Assembly: GCA_964484065.1 (NCBI GenBank)
Contig: CAZAEW010000011.1
Span: forward strand, 1-64,000
Length of the DNA: 64,000 nt
Reading direction: 5' to 3'
Source: JAEVLT01 sp964484065
GTDB taxonomy: Bacteria; Bacillota; Bacilli; Bacillales; Cytobacillaceae
The notes under the pieces were generated by a model. It saw only the letters and a list, made by a program, of their open reading frames with translations. It did not search any database and was not told the DNA's origin. Numbering within the stretch: the stretch's first letter is position 1; each line of letters begins with the position of its first letter. Shown one piece after another: positions 52,362 through 61,913 of this stretch. Position numbers and translations under genes: made by a program.

Positions 52362-52994
52362 TTAAAGTTGTTGGAAATGGATTGTATTATTTTCTACTTG
52401 ATAGGTGATTCGGTAACCGAGGGAATTAGCGGCTACGGAAACAGGGAGATAAATGGTATTTTCGTATACGGCAGCTTTTACCGGCATCGGATTTTTTTCA
52501 CGATTCTCATAGACAGCGTTGGAATCAGCCCTTACGATCAATTCATGATTTCCTTGTTTTATTTGCAGAATTTTACTTTGCGAATAATATTTCGCTTTGG
52601 CTCCTAATATTTTTGCAATGGCTTCACCTGATACCAGGAGCTGTCCATCCTGCGGGATAAAATACAGTTTTGATTCCTGGCCGTTAACCATTGTTGAAAG
52701 TTCAGAAGGACTGGTAATGGGTAAGCTGTTATTTGGATTATTTAAAGGCTTTCTTGACCAAATATTCCAATATTCAGCTTGAATTTCATTTTCAATAGAA
52801 GGCTGCTGATAGTTGCTCTCTTCATCATATTCATTTTCTTCACCTTCATCATGTTCCGATCTCTCATAGTACTTACTTTGTTCCTGATGTTCACCTTTTT
52901 CATAATCATCATCAGCTAATACGGTAAAGCTGAAGGACAAGGCTATCATCGCAGTGAGAAAAAGAATAAACCATTTTTTCCATCTCAACAACAT
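52362..52994 (-). CDS. exported copper-amine-oxidase-type stalk-domain protein
   Basis: A 210-aa protein starting at ATG 52994, behind AAGGAGG. A signal peptide (WFILFLTAMIALSFSFTVLA) is followed by an acidic, Glu/Asp/Tyr-rich low-complexity segment (residues 22-60). The C-terminal domain QDGQLLVSGEAIAKILGAKA, KILQIKQGNHELIV and NTIYLPVSVAANSLGYRITY matches the copper amine oxidase N-terminal-like stalk fold. Such domains are surface adhesion or binding modules. It is co-transcribed with apbE. Confidence 0.82.
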   Translation of the reverse strand: MLLRWKKWFILFLTAMIALSFSFTVLADDDYEKGEHQEQSKYYERSEHDEGEENEYDEESNYQQPSIENEIQAEYWNIWSRKPLNNPNNSLPITSPSELSTMVNGQESKLYFIPQDGQLLVSGEAIAKILGAKAKYYSQSKILQIKQGNHELIVRADSNAVYENREKNPMPVKAAVYENTIYLPVSVAANSLGYRITYQVENNTIHFQQL

Positions 52995-53062
52995 GTCAAA
53001 TTCCTCCTTGCATCTGATGTTTAAAAGTTTATACTGACAAACTGAAATAAAACTGAAATCCG

Positions 53063-53099
53063 CAAAAAAAGAACGATCATTTGTATTTCGATCGTTCTT
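53063..53099 (-). terminator. terminator of the cyclase gene
   Basis: AAGAACGATC and GATCGTTCTT pair. On the minus strand the hairpin runs into TTTTTTT. Confidence 0.8.
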
Positions 53100-53101
53100 C
53101 A

Positions 53102-54976
53102 TTATTGATATTTATGCCGGTAATGAGTTAAGGCAAGCAGGGGAAAAATATAGCGATAGCTATGATAGTGAATATAGAAGCCCCCAGCCATCCCTTGCCC
53201 CTTCGGATATTCCGTTGTCCAATCCTCGTTGTCAATTGAGTTTAGCAGATAATGAATTCCTTTGTGTATCGCTTCCGTAGGTTGATCGGAAACAGCAATT
53301 AAAGTGTCGACTGCCCAGGCTGTATGTGTCAGCGTACTTGCATTTAATGGAACATATTTTTTTCCACTATCGCTCTGACAGGATTCTCCATAGCCTCCAT
53401 CTTCATTTTGAATTTTTACGAGCCATTCGACAGCACGCTGGATGGCTGAATGCTGTTTGGAGACACCAACGGAAATAAGGCCGGTTACAGCTGCCCATGT
53501 CCCATACAAATAGCATATACCCCATCTTCCATACCAGGATCCATCTTTTTCCTGATTATGAACAAGCCAATTTACCGCTTTTCTTATGACCCTGTGATCC
53601 TGTTTCATGTCTGAATAGTTACCTAAAAATTCAAGTGTTCTCCCGGTTAAATCAGCACTTGAGGAATCCCCCAGTAAAAATTCAGCCTTTTCAATGGGGA
53701 TGTATTGAAGCCATTCATTATCTACATTCTTTTCGAAAGCGGCCCAGCCCCCGTCGTTATTTTGCATGGATAATAACCAATTCATGCCCCGATTCCAGTT
53801 GGTTCGGATTTGCGGGTCTGTGAAGGTGGTTCTTGCAATGGCTCTCAAGGTCGCAGTTGTATCATCCACATCCGGAAGTATCGTGTTTACCGCAGAGAAT
53901 CCCCAGCCGCCAGGTAAGCTGTTTGGATTATGGATTACCCAATCACCAGATTTTGTATGCTGACGCATCAACAAATACCGATTGGCTTTTTCTATGATCG
54001 GGGCATGGACATCCATGCCGGCATTCTGCAAGGCAATACTGATTAGTGAGGTATTCCATACATTAGCGGTGGTATATTGCATATGTGAAAAGCCGTTTAT
54101 TTTCGTCTTCATTGAAAGCACACCTTCAACTGCCTTGGTAATAAGCGGATCTTTTTTGGAAAGTCCAAGCGAAAGGAAGGCGAATATCATTAAGACTGTA
54201 GAACTGAAATAACTATATAAGGTTCCATCTGGTTCGATATGCGTTAACATATAGTTTTGAGCCCGTTCAACGGCGAGCATATGAAGCTTTTCGGGTTCCC
54301 CAGATAAACTGTTTATACCCTCTTCTATGGTTGATAATATCGAGCGCCATTGAGAAATAAACTCTCTCTCCGGCTCCCAACTAGAGTTATATAAATCGGA
54401 TAAGTCCGGACTGGCATTCGTTTTAATTTGAAATTTCTTATCTGCTAAAATCAGAATCGGAGCAAGATTCGATCTGCCAAAGACGGAAAATTGATAAAAA
54501 TTGAATGGAAAAGAAAGAGGGAAAAGGATCACTTCGACTGGGATTGGAGCTTCATCCGGCCATTTGTACTGACCCGTCATGGCAAGCATTATTTTCGTGA
54601 ACATGCTTGCCCCCTCAAGACCGCCCTGAGCAATAATAAATTGTTTGGCTGCCAATAATCTTGGATCATCCTTGGTAAAATATCCTGAATATATGAGAGC
54701 GTAATAAGCTTCAATGGCCACTGATAGATTTCCCCGAGGCTCGTCAAAAAATAGTTTCCAGCTCCCATTTTTCTCCTGTTTACTTATTATTCTCTTAGCA
54801 AGCTTTTGGATTAATTGTTCATCATTTATTTCCAACGACCTTAATAAAATAATCATGTAAGCGTCAGTAGATATTCCGGTTTCGAACGGATAATCCCAGG
54901 ACCCATCGGGAGATTGATCCTGTATTAGTTTTTCGATAATCCATCTGATACCTTTTTCAGTATTAATGCTCGTCAA
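53102..54976 (-). CDS. sqhC: squalene-hopene cyclase family enzyme (sporulenol synthase-like)
   Basis: The 624-aa terpene cyclase has the catalytic DXDD motif as ILPDVDDTTATLR and several QW repeats (QDQSPDGSWDY, QEKNGSWKLFF, QNNDGGWAAFE, QEKDGSWYGRW, QNEDGGYGE). In B. subtilis the orthologue cyclises tetraprenyl-beta-curcumene to sporulenol, a spore membrane lipid; in other bacteria it makes hopene. The length fits either enzyme. The TTG start has GAGAGG about 11 bases upstream. No squalene synthase gene is adjacent, so the substrate cannot be read from context. Confidence 0.9.
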   Translation of the reverse strand: MTSINTEKGIRWIIEKLIQDQSPDGSWDYPFETGISTDAYMIILLRSLEINDEQLIQKLAKRIISKQEKNGSWKLFFDEPRGNLSVAIEAYYALIYSGYFTKDDPRLLAAKQFIIAQGGLEGASMFTKIMLAMTGQYKWPDEAPIPVEVILFPLSFPFNFYQFSVFGRSNLAPILILADKKFQIKTNASPDLSDLYNSSWEPEREFISQWRSILSTIEEGINSLSGEPEKLHMLAVERAQNYMLTHIEPDGTLYSYFSSTVLMIFAFLSLGLSKKDPLITKAVEGVLSMKTKINGFSHMQYTTANVWNTSLISIALQNAGMDVHAPIIEKANRYLLMRQHTKSGDWVIHNPNSLPGGWGFSAVNTILPDVDDTTATLRAIARTTFTDPQIRTNWNRGMNWLLSMQNNDGGWAAFEKNVDNEWLQYIPIEKAEFLLGDSSSADLTGRTLEFLGNYSDMKQDHRVIRKAVNWLVHNQEKDGSWYGRWGICYLYGTWAAVTGLISVGVSKQHSAIQRAVEWLVKIQNEDGGYGESCQSDSGKKYVPLNASTLTHTAWAVDTLIAVSDQPTEAIHKGIHYLLNSIDNEDWTTEYPKGQGMAGGFYIHYHSYRYIFPLLALTHYRHKYQ

Positions 54977-55059
54977 TCACATTCATTCCTCTCCCAAGTA
55001 AGATTCCTACCACCTATACATATTCGATTGATGGGTGGAGAATTCATGGAGGAGGGGTA

Positions 55060-56193
55060 GTGATTATTTTTAGAAGAAGTCAAAAAAAAACACCCATCGA
55101 AATCATAAAAGCAGATTTAAAGCGAAAATTAGCCGGGACTGGGATGAATCCTCATCTAACCAAAGAGGAGAAGACGGTTCTTGAGCGGATTCGCAGCCAA
55201 ACAAAAGAGTGGAATCACAATAATGTTACGCGGACGAATGCCTATCTAAATTTTTATCACGTACATCCTGAGATCCATTGGGCCTTCCTAGGTCATATGG
55301 TTTCGCGCAATGGCGGTTGGAATATGACAGATTTAAAGGGGGAGCTATTGTCAAGACTGTTGTCCAAAAAAGAAAAACAATCGTTTTTTTTCTTTTTGGA
55401 ACGGGGAAATTGGCTGATCTTTCAAGACATTTACCCGCAATTTCTGCTTTACCATGAGAGCTTAAGACGGAATAAACCATTATTTCATCTTTTTTCCTTT
55501 TTAAATATTTCTTCATTTATGGAAACGCTGTGGAATTTTTTTTGGAATCATCAAAATGCCAGAATTCTTACTATCGCCTTAATTATTAACGAACAAAGCT
55601 ACTTAGAAAAAAGAGTTGTGCAAAACCCCCTTTATCAAAACGAGGTTTTTAATAAGCTGGAATTCAAGCTTCAGGACTTACTATCCTTCAACCACATTCT
55701 TTTTCCGAGTTTAGTAAATGGAAGATTACATTTAACAGGGCAGACCCTCCATCATTTTGATTCACTGGACGAACGAATCATGTTAGGGAAGCGTTTGTAT
55801 GCCGTCCTGTTTAAAAACAATGAGTCCTTGGAAAGCGCAAAAGAGTGGGCTGACAGCCATCCCCACACAGGGTCACGAAAGGATTACTGGCCCCTTATCT
55901 TTAATAATGTCAGGGAAGGACTTCCGGAAAAAAATTATCAGATAAGAATAAAGTCATGTCAGCTGAAACTGGGGGCAAGCAGAATTTTCAGCCCAAATCT
56001 AGAGAATGTTTGGAAAAATGTCAATCACGTTGAAGCCGAGTCCGGAGATTGGTTTAAAGACTTGCAGGTTATGAATTATTTTTCTGATCTAGAGGAAGAA
56101 ATCAACGGGGAGATTGAAAATGAATACTGTAAAACACTTGAAAGGCTTGAACTTGCAGCCATTGCCAAAAAAGCGATTTCCGTATGGAATTAA
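55060..56193 (+). CDS. DUF2515 family protein (YppC-like)
   Basis: The 377-aa protein starts at GTG, behind GGAGGAGGG. RTNAYLNFYHVHPEIHWAFL, GHMVSRNGGWNMTDLKGELL and FLERGNWLIFQDIYPQFLLY are the DUF2515 signature; B. subtilis YppC belongs here. Function is unknown. It is soluble, without signal peptide. The downstream membrane-protein gene starts inside its last 74 bases, so the two are translationally coupled. Confidence 0.85.
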   Translation: MIIFRRSQKKTPIEIIKADLKRKLAGTGMNPHLTKEEKTVLERIRSQTKEWNHNNVTRTNAYLNFYHVHPEIHWAFLGHMVSRNGGWNMTDLKGELLSRLLSKKEKQSFFFFLERGNWLIFQDIYPQFLLYHESLRRNKPLFHLFSFLNISSFMETLWNFFWNHQNARILTIALIINEQSYLEKRVVQNPLYQNEVFNKLEFKLQDLLSFNHILFPSLVNGRLHLTGQTLHHFDSLDERIMLGKRLYAVLFKNNESLESAKEWADSHPHTGSRKDYWPLIFNNVREGLPEKNYQIRIKSCQLKLGASRIFSPNLENVWKNVNHVEAESGDWFKDLQVMNYFSDLEEEINGEIENEYCKTLERLELAAIAKKAISVWN

Positions 56194-56584
56194 GCGCTTT
56201 TTTCCGGCTTCGTTATTATCATCCTTACTCGGAACCTATTTAGATCTTTTTTTTGTGGGAAATCATCTATACTATTTCCCAATCAGGCCATTTCCATCTA
56301 TTTACACCATTAATATCTTTTTCACCTTAATTTTTCTGCCCTTATTTACGTTTATTTTTTTATATTTAATAGAAGGTTTTAAGAAGCAGGGAAGAGCTGT
56401 TCTCATTCTGTTTTTCAGCCTGGGGATGACCTTATTGGAAAAAGTATCGGAAGACATCGGACTTTTTATTCATTCTGATGTCTGGAGCCATCTTTATACC
56501 TTCATAGGTAATGGAGTATTTCTCAACATTATTGTTTATTTTCATCAAAGGTTCAATAGAATCAATGACAGCCAAGATTTCTAG
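56120..56584 (+). CDS. small polytopic membrane protein (CBO0543-like)
   Basis: The 154-aa protein starts at ATG 56120, with GGGGAG 7 bases upstream inside the DUF2515 gene. Four hydrophobic segments are seen: ASLLSSLLGTYLDLFFVG, INIFFTLIFLPLFTFIFLYL, AVLILFFSLGMTLLEKV and LYTFIGNGVFLNIIVYF. GTYLDLFFVGNHLYYFPIRP followed by FPSIYTINIFFT recalls the CBO0543 family of Bacillus membrane proteins. Function unknown. Confidence 0.65.
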   Translation: MNTVKHLKGLNLQPLPKKRFPYGIKRFFPASLLSSLLGTYLDLFFVGNHLYYFPIRPFPSIYTINIFFTLIFLPLFTFIFLYLIEGFKKQGRAVLILFFSLGMTLLEKVSEDIGLFIHSDVWSHLYTFIGNGVFLNIIVYFHQRFNRINDSQDF

Positions 56585-56688
56585 TCTCGGCTGTTTTGCT
56601 TATTGGTTTCCCAAGTGCGCTGGAAACTTTTCATTCTTGTACAAAAAGTGTATGATAATAATGATTTTATGATTAGGAGTTGATATTA

Positions 56689-57126
56689 GTGGCAAAAAAA
56701 GGATACATACTTATGAAAAATGGCGATAAAATCGAATTCGATTTATTCCCAAATGAAGCGCCAGGAACAGTTGCAAACTTTGAAAAACTGGCTAATGAAG
56801 GGTTTTACAACGGACTTACTTTCCATCGTGTTATTCCCGGCTTTGTAAGCCAAGGCGGATGCCCATACGGAACTGGAACCGGCGGCCCAGGCTATACGAT
56901 CAAGTGCGAAACAGAAGGAAATCCGCATAAACATATTCCTGGAGCTTTTTCGATGGCCCATGCTGGCAGAGATACAGGAGGAAGCCAATTTTTTATCGTC
57001 CATGAATCACAGCCTCATTTAGATGGAGTTCATACTGTTTTTGGACAGGTCACATCCGGACTTGAGGCAGTAAAAGCCATGAAAAATGGCGATGTTATGG
57101 AAAAAGTAGAAGTATTTGATGCTTAA
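56689..57126 (+). CDS. ppiB: cyclophilin-type peptidyl-prolyl cis-trans isomerase
   Basis: The 145-aa protein starts at GTG 56689, behind TAGGAG. FHRVIPGFVSQGGCP, GAFSMAHAGRDTGGSQFFI and LDGVHTVFGQV contain the active-site Arg, Phe, Gln and His of cyclophilins. Cytosolic, like B. subtilis PpiB (143 aa). Monocistronic with its own terminator. Confidence 0.96.
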   Translation: MAKKGYILMKNGDKIEFDLFPNEAPGTVANFEKLANEGFYNGLTFHRVIPGFVSQGGCPYGTGTGGPGYTIKCETEGNPHKHIPGAFSMAHAGRDTGGSQFFIVHESQPHLDGVHTVFGQVTSGLEAVKAMKNGDVMEKVEVFDA

Positions 57127-57136
57127 ATCTTTTTCA

Positions 57137-57160
57137 AAAGAGCCTTCGGGCTCTTTTTTT
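57137..57160 (+). terminator. terminator of ppiB
   Basis: AAAGAGCC and GGCTCTTT pair around TTCG and continue into T residues. Confidence 0.82.
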
Positions 57161-57208
57161 CTGAGTGAAACAAAATGAAACATAATTCAAGCAAGGAGAT
57201 TTGGGGAA

Positions 57209-57967
57209 ATGATGAAACTGGTTTCTTGGAATGTAAACGGCCTTCGGGCTTGTGTTAAAAAAGGATTTTTAGATTATTTTCATCAAGTTGATGCAGATAT
57301 TTTTTGTGTTCAGGAAACGAAACTTCAAGAAGGACAGATTCAGCTTGACCTGGATGGCTACCATCAATTTTGGAATTATGCAGAAAAAAAGGGTTATTCG
57401 GGAACCGCTGTTTTTTCAAAAATTAAACCGCTATCAGTCAAATATGGTTTTGAAGAGGATGACTCAGAACCTGAGGGAAGAATCCTCACATTAACTTTTG
57501 AAGATTTCTTTCTTATAAACGTGTATACTCCGAACTCTCAGAGAGACCTTGCCCGTTTGGATTACCGTTTGGAATGGGAGGAAAAAATTTTTACTTACCT
57601 CCATCATCTTAATCAGCAAAAACCGATTATTCTTTGCGGTGATTTAAATGTTGCCCATCAAGAAATTGATTTAAAAAATGCTAAATCAAATTTAGGGAAC
57701 TCCGGTTTTACACTAGAAGAACGAGGGAAAATGACAAATTTGCTCCAATCAGGATTTATTGACAGTTTCAGGCACTTCTACCGGGATAAAGAAGGGGCAT
57801 ACACTTGGTGGTCTTATATGAATAAGGTCCGCGAGCGTAATATTGGATGGCGTATCGATTATTTTATTGTTTCGCAAAGCTGGAAGAATCGGCTGCGGGA
57901 TGCCCATATTCATGCTGACATACTCGGCAGTGATCATTGCCCCGTTTTATTGGAAATTGAAGATTAA
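57209..57967 (+). CDS. exoA: exodeoxyribonuclease III / AP endonuclease ExoA
   Basis: The 252-aa protein is the same length as, and nearly collinear with, B. subtilis ExoA. LVSWNVNGLRACVKKGFLDY, IFCVQETKLQEGQIQLDL with the metal Glu, ILCGDLNVAHQEIDL, INVYTPNSQRD and ILGSDHCPVLLEIE with the catalytic Asp-His are all present. It incises abasic sites in base-excision repair and in spore outgrowth. Two adjacent ATGs (57209 and 57212) follow AAGGAG. Confidence 0.97.
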   Translation: MMKLVSWNVNGLRACVKKGFLDYFHQVDADIFCVQETKLQEGQIQLDLDGYHQFWNYAEKKGYSGTAVFSKIKPLSVKYGFEEDDSEPEGRILTLTFEDFFLINVYTPNSQRDLARLDYRLEWEEKIFTYLHHLNQQKPIILCGDLNVAHQEIDLKNAKSNLGNSGFTLEERGKMTNLLQSGFIDSFRHFYRDKEGAYTWWSYMNKVRERNIGWRIDYFIVSQSWKNRLRDAHIHADILGSDHCPVLLEIED

Positions 57968-58026
57968 TGCAGAAGAAACCGGAATACAATTATATAGCCT
58001 AATCATTTATAAAGCGGGGGATAAGC

Positions 58027-58803
58027 ATGGGCATGGAGCCAAAAAAGGATGTTCAAAAACAGTTTGGCGAAAATGCGGATTCTTATGTGACAAGCCGCAT
58101 TCATAAAGATGGAGAAGATTTACAAATATTATTAAAGATGGCCGCTCTTAATGGAACAGAGGAAGTTCTGGATATTGCCACCGGCGGCGGTCATACTGCT
58201 AATGGCTTTGCCCCTTTTGTTAAGAAAGTAACAGCCTTGGATCTTACCAAAGAAATGTTGTATGCGGCTGAAAAATTCATTAAGGGAAATGGGCACCAGA
58301 ATGTTAAATTCATACAAGGCGATGCTGAAATGCTTCCTTTTCCTGATGAAAGCTTTGACGTTGTCGCGTGCCGAATTGCCCCCCATCATTTTCCGAATGT
58401 CAACAAATTTATATCGGAAACTTACCGAGTTCTAAAGAAACAAGGGCAGTTTTTATTGGATGATAATGTTTCTCCTGAGGATGATGAGATGGACTCTTTT
58501 TACAATCTTATCGAAAAGAAAAGAGACTTCAGCCACCATCGAGCCTGGAAAAAATCTGAGTGGCTGAGGTTTCTTGAATTAGCTGGTTTTGAAATCTTGG
58601 AATGGCACCGGTTTGAAAAAACCTTTCAAGTTGAAACTTGGTGCAATATGATGAAGCTTTCCGATCATGACAGAGATGAACTGAACAAAATATTGATAAA
58701 TGCATCAAGTAAAGTTAAAGAAAAATTTCGAATGCTTGTCCAAGATCAAAATGTTTATTCCTATCAAGCTGAATCAATGATTTTAAAAGCAAAAAAACGG
58801 TAA
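58027..58803 (+). CDS. class I SAM-dependent methyltransferase (YcgJ/UbiE-like)
   Basis: The 258-aa protein has motif I EVLDIATGGGHTANGFAP, motif II KVTALDLTKEMLYAAEKF, and GDAEMLPFPDESFDVVACRI as motifs for SAM binding. The C-terminal part lacks the UbiE substrate signature, so the substrate is unknown. GGGGGATAAGC precedes the ATG. Monocistronic. Confidence 0.88.
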   Translation: MGMEPKKDVQKQFGENADSYVTSRIHKDGEDLQILLKMAALNGTEEVLDIATGGGHTANGFAPFVKKVTALDLTKEMLYAAEKFIKGNGHQNVKFIQGDAEMLPFPDESFDVVACRIAPHHFPNVNKFISETYRVLKKQGQFLLDDNVSPEDDEMDSFYNLIEKKRDFSHHRAWKKSEWLRFLELAGFEILEWHRFEKTFQVETWCNMMKLSDHDRDELNKILINASSKVKEKFRMLVQDQNVYSYQAESMILKAKKR

Positions 58804-58806
58804 TTT

Positions 58807-58839
58807 CCTCCGCTGCTCTTGGAGAAGCGGAGGTTTTTT
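58807..58839 (+). terminator. terminator of the methyltransferase gene
   Basis: CCTCCGCT and AGCGGAGG pair and are followed by six T residues. Confidence 0.83.
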
Positions 58840-58891
58840 AGCTGATAAATGCCCTTGAATGCTTTTAGGCTCGCCATTCGGAAAGAATTCT

Positions 58892-59038
58892 TTATAACTC
58901 ATTTAACGCTGTACCGTACTCGTCGAATTCAGGCATTTGCTCATTTTTAACTTTTGTTCCTTCCTCTTCCGCCAGTGAAAAATCGGAATGAATCTTCCTA
59001 TTTTCCTCCATCTGAAAAAAATCACTTCCGTTATCCAT
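58892..59038 (-). CDS. small acidic hypothetical protein (48 aa), divergent from the ger operon
   Basis: ATG 59038 has a near-perfect AAGGAGG with 8-base spacing, and the frame stays open for 48 codons. The peptide is acidic and hydrophilic (MEENRKIHSDFSLAEEEGTK, NEQMPEFDEYGTALNEL). It is not recognised. Its position beside a germinant receptor operon suggests, but does not show, a sporulation-related role. Confidence 0.6.
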   Translation of the reverse strand: MDNGSDFFQMEENRKIHSDFSLAEEEGTKVKNEQMPEFDEYGTALNEL

Positions 59039-59210
59039 CGTGAAATCCTCCTTTTTTCTAAATCCTGTTATTTTATTATGCGTTCTTTTGAAAAAGGATT
59101 ATACATTCATTCATTTTAAAAAAATCAATGAACTTCATTGCCCCTGTGATAAATATTCTAGCGAATTAATGGAAATATTATGTTTAGTTATGAATGAAAG
59201 GGAAGATGGC

Positions 59211-60749
59211 ATGTTTCAAAAAAAGACTTTAATGGCAGAAAGCAATCCAACTCAAGATCATCCCTCTTCTAATTTATCTCGTTCACTAGATATAAATATT
59301 GAATTGTTTTACGGTTTGTTTCACAACGATGAAACGATTGCAGTTCGAAAATTTCAGAATAAATTTCTCGAAACAGCGAAATGTGCCGTCATCTATATCG
59401 ATGGCATGATTAACACTGAAGTATTGAATGAAAATATTATTCAGCCTGTTTTACATCAAAACTTGGGTCAGGATATTAATCAGCGTAATTTATTAGCAGA
59501 ATTACAGTATAAAATCATTGTTACCAATAATGTTGAAATGTCCAATGACATCAATAAACTAGTCATGTCCTTAATTGAAGGAGAGACGATTTTTCTATTA
59601 GAAGGCTATGACAGCGCATTAGTCATTTCATCACAAGGATGGAAAGCGAGAGCTATTTCTGAACCCAGTTCTGCCAGGGTTATCAGAGGACCGAGAGAGG
59701 GGTTTACAGAAGCCATTACAACAAACCTGACCCTCATCAGAAGGATCATAAAGAACAATGATCTGAAATTTCAATTTAGGGAACTTGGGGAAAGAACACG
59801 GACAAAAATTTGTATTTGTTATATAGAGGGATTAGCGGTTGACGAAATACTGCGTGAACTGGAAAAACGTTTAGATGAGATCAAAATCGATGGTATTCTT
59901 GATTCCGGTTATATTCAGGAGCTGATTCGAGATGCCCCTTTTTCCGTTTTTGAAACCGTGGGCTACAGTGAACGACCGGATGTTGTATCCGCTAAACTGC
60001 TTGAAGGCAGGATAGCTCTTTTTGTAGATGGAAGCCCGTTCGTTCTAACTGTCCCTTATGTATTTATCGAAGGACTTCAAGCAAATGAAGATTATTATAA
60101 TAACTTTATTTTTGCTTCGTTTAACCGATTGTTAAGAGCAGGGGCCATGATTGTGGCCATCAGCCTCCCGGCCATCTATCTGTCGATTGTCACTTATCAT
60201 CAGGAATTAATCCCTACTCCGCTGTTGTTAAGTATATCAGCCTCAAGGCAGGGAGTACCCTTTCCAACAGGTTTTTCACTATTTATCATGCTGTTAGTTT
60301 TCGATGTCATTCGCGAAGCAGGAATAAGAATGCCATCAACCATCGGTCAGGCTGTCAATATCGTCGGGACTTTGGTATTAGGACAGGCTGCCGTTGAAGC
60401 AAAACTGGTAAGTGCTCCTGTTGTCATTATTACAGCTCTTTCCGGAATCATGAAATTATTAAGTCCTTTTACACTTGGTTCAATTGCAATCTTACGAATT
60501 ATTTTATTATTGATTGCTTCCGTAATCGGAATCTACGGATATATTTTCGGGATGATTTTAATTATCATCCACATGATGAACATCCGTTCCTTCGGCGTCC
60601 CTTATATGCTAGGTTTATCCTCCATGAAAAACCATAATGGACAAGATATTTGGATCCGCTCTCCATGGTGGACAATGACGTTACGGCCAAAAATAATTGG
60701 TGCGAGGAATCTGACAAGACAAGTAGTCAGTAAAACCAAAAGGAAATAA
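59211..60749 (+). CDS. spore germinant receptor A subunit (GerAA/GerKA family)
   Basis: A 512-aa protein starting at ATG 59211, behind AAAGGGAAG; longer in-frame extensions to 59040 lack a site. A soluble N-terminal half (SLDINIELFYGLFHNDETIA, CAVIYIDGMIN) leads to VIRGPREGFTEAITTNLTLI, the family hallmark. Four to five membrane helices follow (LRAGAMIVAISLPAIYLSIV, FSLFIMLLVFDVIREAGIRM). It assembles with the B and C subunits in the spore inner membrane to sense germinants. The ligand cannot be predicted. Confidence 0.94.
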   Translation: MFQKKTLMAESNPTQDHPSSNLSRSLDINIELFYGLFHNDETIAVRKFQNKFLETAKCAVIYIDGMINTEVLNENIIQPVLHQNLGQDINQRNLLAELQYKIIVTNNVEMSNDINKLVMSLIEGETIFLLEGYDSALVISSQGWKARAISEPSSARVIRGPREGFTEAITTNLTLIRRIIKNNDLKFQFRELGERTRTKICICYIEGLAVDEILRELEKRLDEIKIDGILDSGYIQELIRDAPFSVFETVGYSERPDVVSAKLLEGRIALFVDGSPFVLTVPYVFIEGLQANEDYYNNFIFASFNRLLRAGAMIVAISLPAIYLSIVTYHQELIPTPLLLSISASRQGVPFPTGFSLFIMLLVFDVIREAGIRMPSTIGQAVNIVGTLVLGQAAVEAKLVSAPVVIITALSGIMKLLSPFTLGSIAILRIILLLIASVIGIYGYIFGMILIIIHMMNIRSFGVPYMLGLSSMKNHNGQDIWIRSPWWTMTLRPKIIGARNLTRQVVSKTKRK

Positions 60750-61912
60750 TGGATATGAAGAGCAGGACATTGTACCGATTATTCGTTGTTATGCTTCTTT
60801 TCATCATGATACTGACCGGCTGCTGGAACTATCGTGAAGTGGATAAATTAACGATTGTTGCTGGATTTGCCATCGACAAAGGGAAGCAAAGCAAATATCA
60901 AATAACAGTTGAAATCGTCGAAATTTCTGGCGGAATGGAATCAAAACCTATTTCCAGAACTATAACCATATATGGAAATACCATTTTTGATGCTGTACGG
61001 AATGAAATTTCATTATCAGGGAAAAAACTGTATTGGGGCCATAATAAAGTGGTGATTTTAAGCAAAGAGATCGCCAAGGAAGGGGCTTTAGGGGTAGCAG
61101 ATTGGATTAACCGTGATTCAGAAACAAGATCAGATGTTCTGCTCCTGGTTTCAAAGGAAAAAACAGCAAAAGAAATCCTTGAAGCCAAGGGCGTCACGAA
61201 TGATATTGTTTCTTTTGAATTAGCCGAAATGGCAAAAAATGAAAAATCATTAAGTAAAGCTCCCATTACAGAATTATGGGAATTTGTAAATGAACTGGAA
61301 GCCTTAGGAATGGTTGCAACACTGCCTTCTGTTAACTTAAAGAAAAGCAATCATCAGTACTCCCCACAAATTTTGGGGACAGCCGTTTTTCAAAAAGATA
61401 AATTACTTGGCTTTTTAGGTGGGAAAGAAACGAAGAATTTTTTATTTTTATTGGATAAAGTAAAAGGGGGTCTGTTGATTACCAATGAGCATTTAGGGAA
61501 TCTCAGTACTCCGGTTACTTTAGAAATATTCAAGAACAAAACGAAAATTAAGCCAATCATAAAGCAGAACAGGATCACATTCGACATTCAAATTAAGACA
61601 ACAGTTGCTTTGGATGAAGTAAGCGGAAGCATTACCTCCTTGGATGAGAAAACGATCGAAAGTATTAAAAAAGCAGCTGAAGAAGAAGTAAAATCTCGAG
61701 TCGTACATTGTGTCAAACTCATACAAAAATCCTATGGAGTTGATATTTTTGGTTTTGGCTCAAGGCTTCGGGAAGAAAAGCCAAATGTTTGGAATAAAGT
61801 GGCCCGGAACTGGGAAAAAGGAATCTTCAAAGATGTCAAGGTAAATGTTAAGTCTGCAATTAGTATTAAAGGAACCGGTATGTTATCAAAAACAATTGAA
61901 AAGGCAGAATAA
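60749..61912 (+). CDS. spore germinant receptor C subunit, lipoprotein (GerAC family)
   Basis: The 387-aa protein has a lipobox signal peptide ending MILTGC, then WNYREVDKLTIVAGFAIDKG, the standard GerAC start. KKLYWGHNKVVILSKEIAKE and DWINRDSETRSDVLLLVSKE are conserved domain-1/2 blocks, and the C-terminal Ger_C domain ends near VNVKSAISIKGTG. Its start codon overlaps the stop of the A subunit gene. It is anchored on the outer face of the spore inner membrane. Confidence 0.94.
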   Translation: MDMKSRTLYRLFVVMLLFIMILTGCWNYREVDKLTIVAGFAIDKGKQSKYQITVEIVEISGGMESKPISRTITIYGNTIFDAVRNEISLSGKKLYWGHNKVVILSKEIAKEGALGVADWINRDSETRSDVLLLVSKEKTAKEILEAKGVTNDIVSFELAEMAKNEKSLSKAPITELWEFVNELEALGMVATLPSVNLKKSNHQYSPQILGTAVFQKDKLLGFLGGKETKNFLFLLDKVKGGLLITNEHLGNLSTPVTLEIFKNKTKIKPIIKQNRITFDIQIKTTVALDEVSGSITSLDEKTIESIKKAAEEEVKSRVVHCVKLIQKSYGVDIFGFGSRLREEKPNVWNKVARNWEKGIFKDVKVNVKSAISIKGTGMLSKTIEKAE

Positions 61913-61913
61913 T

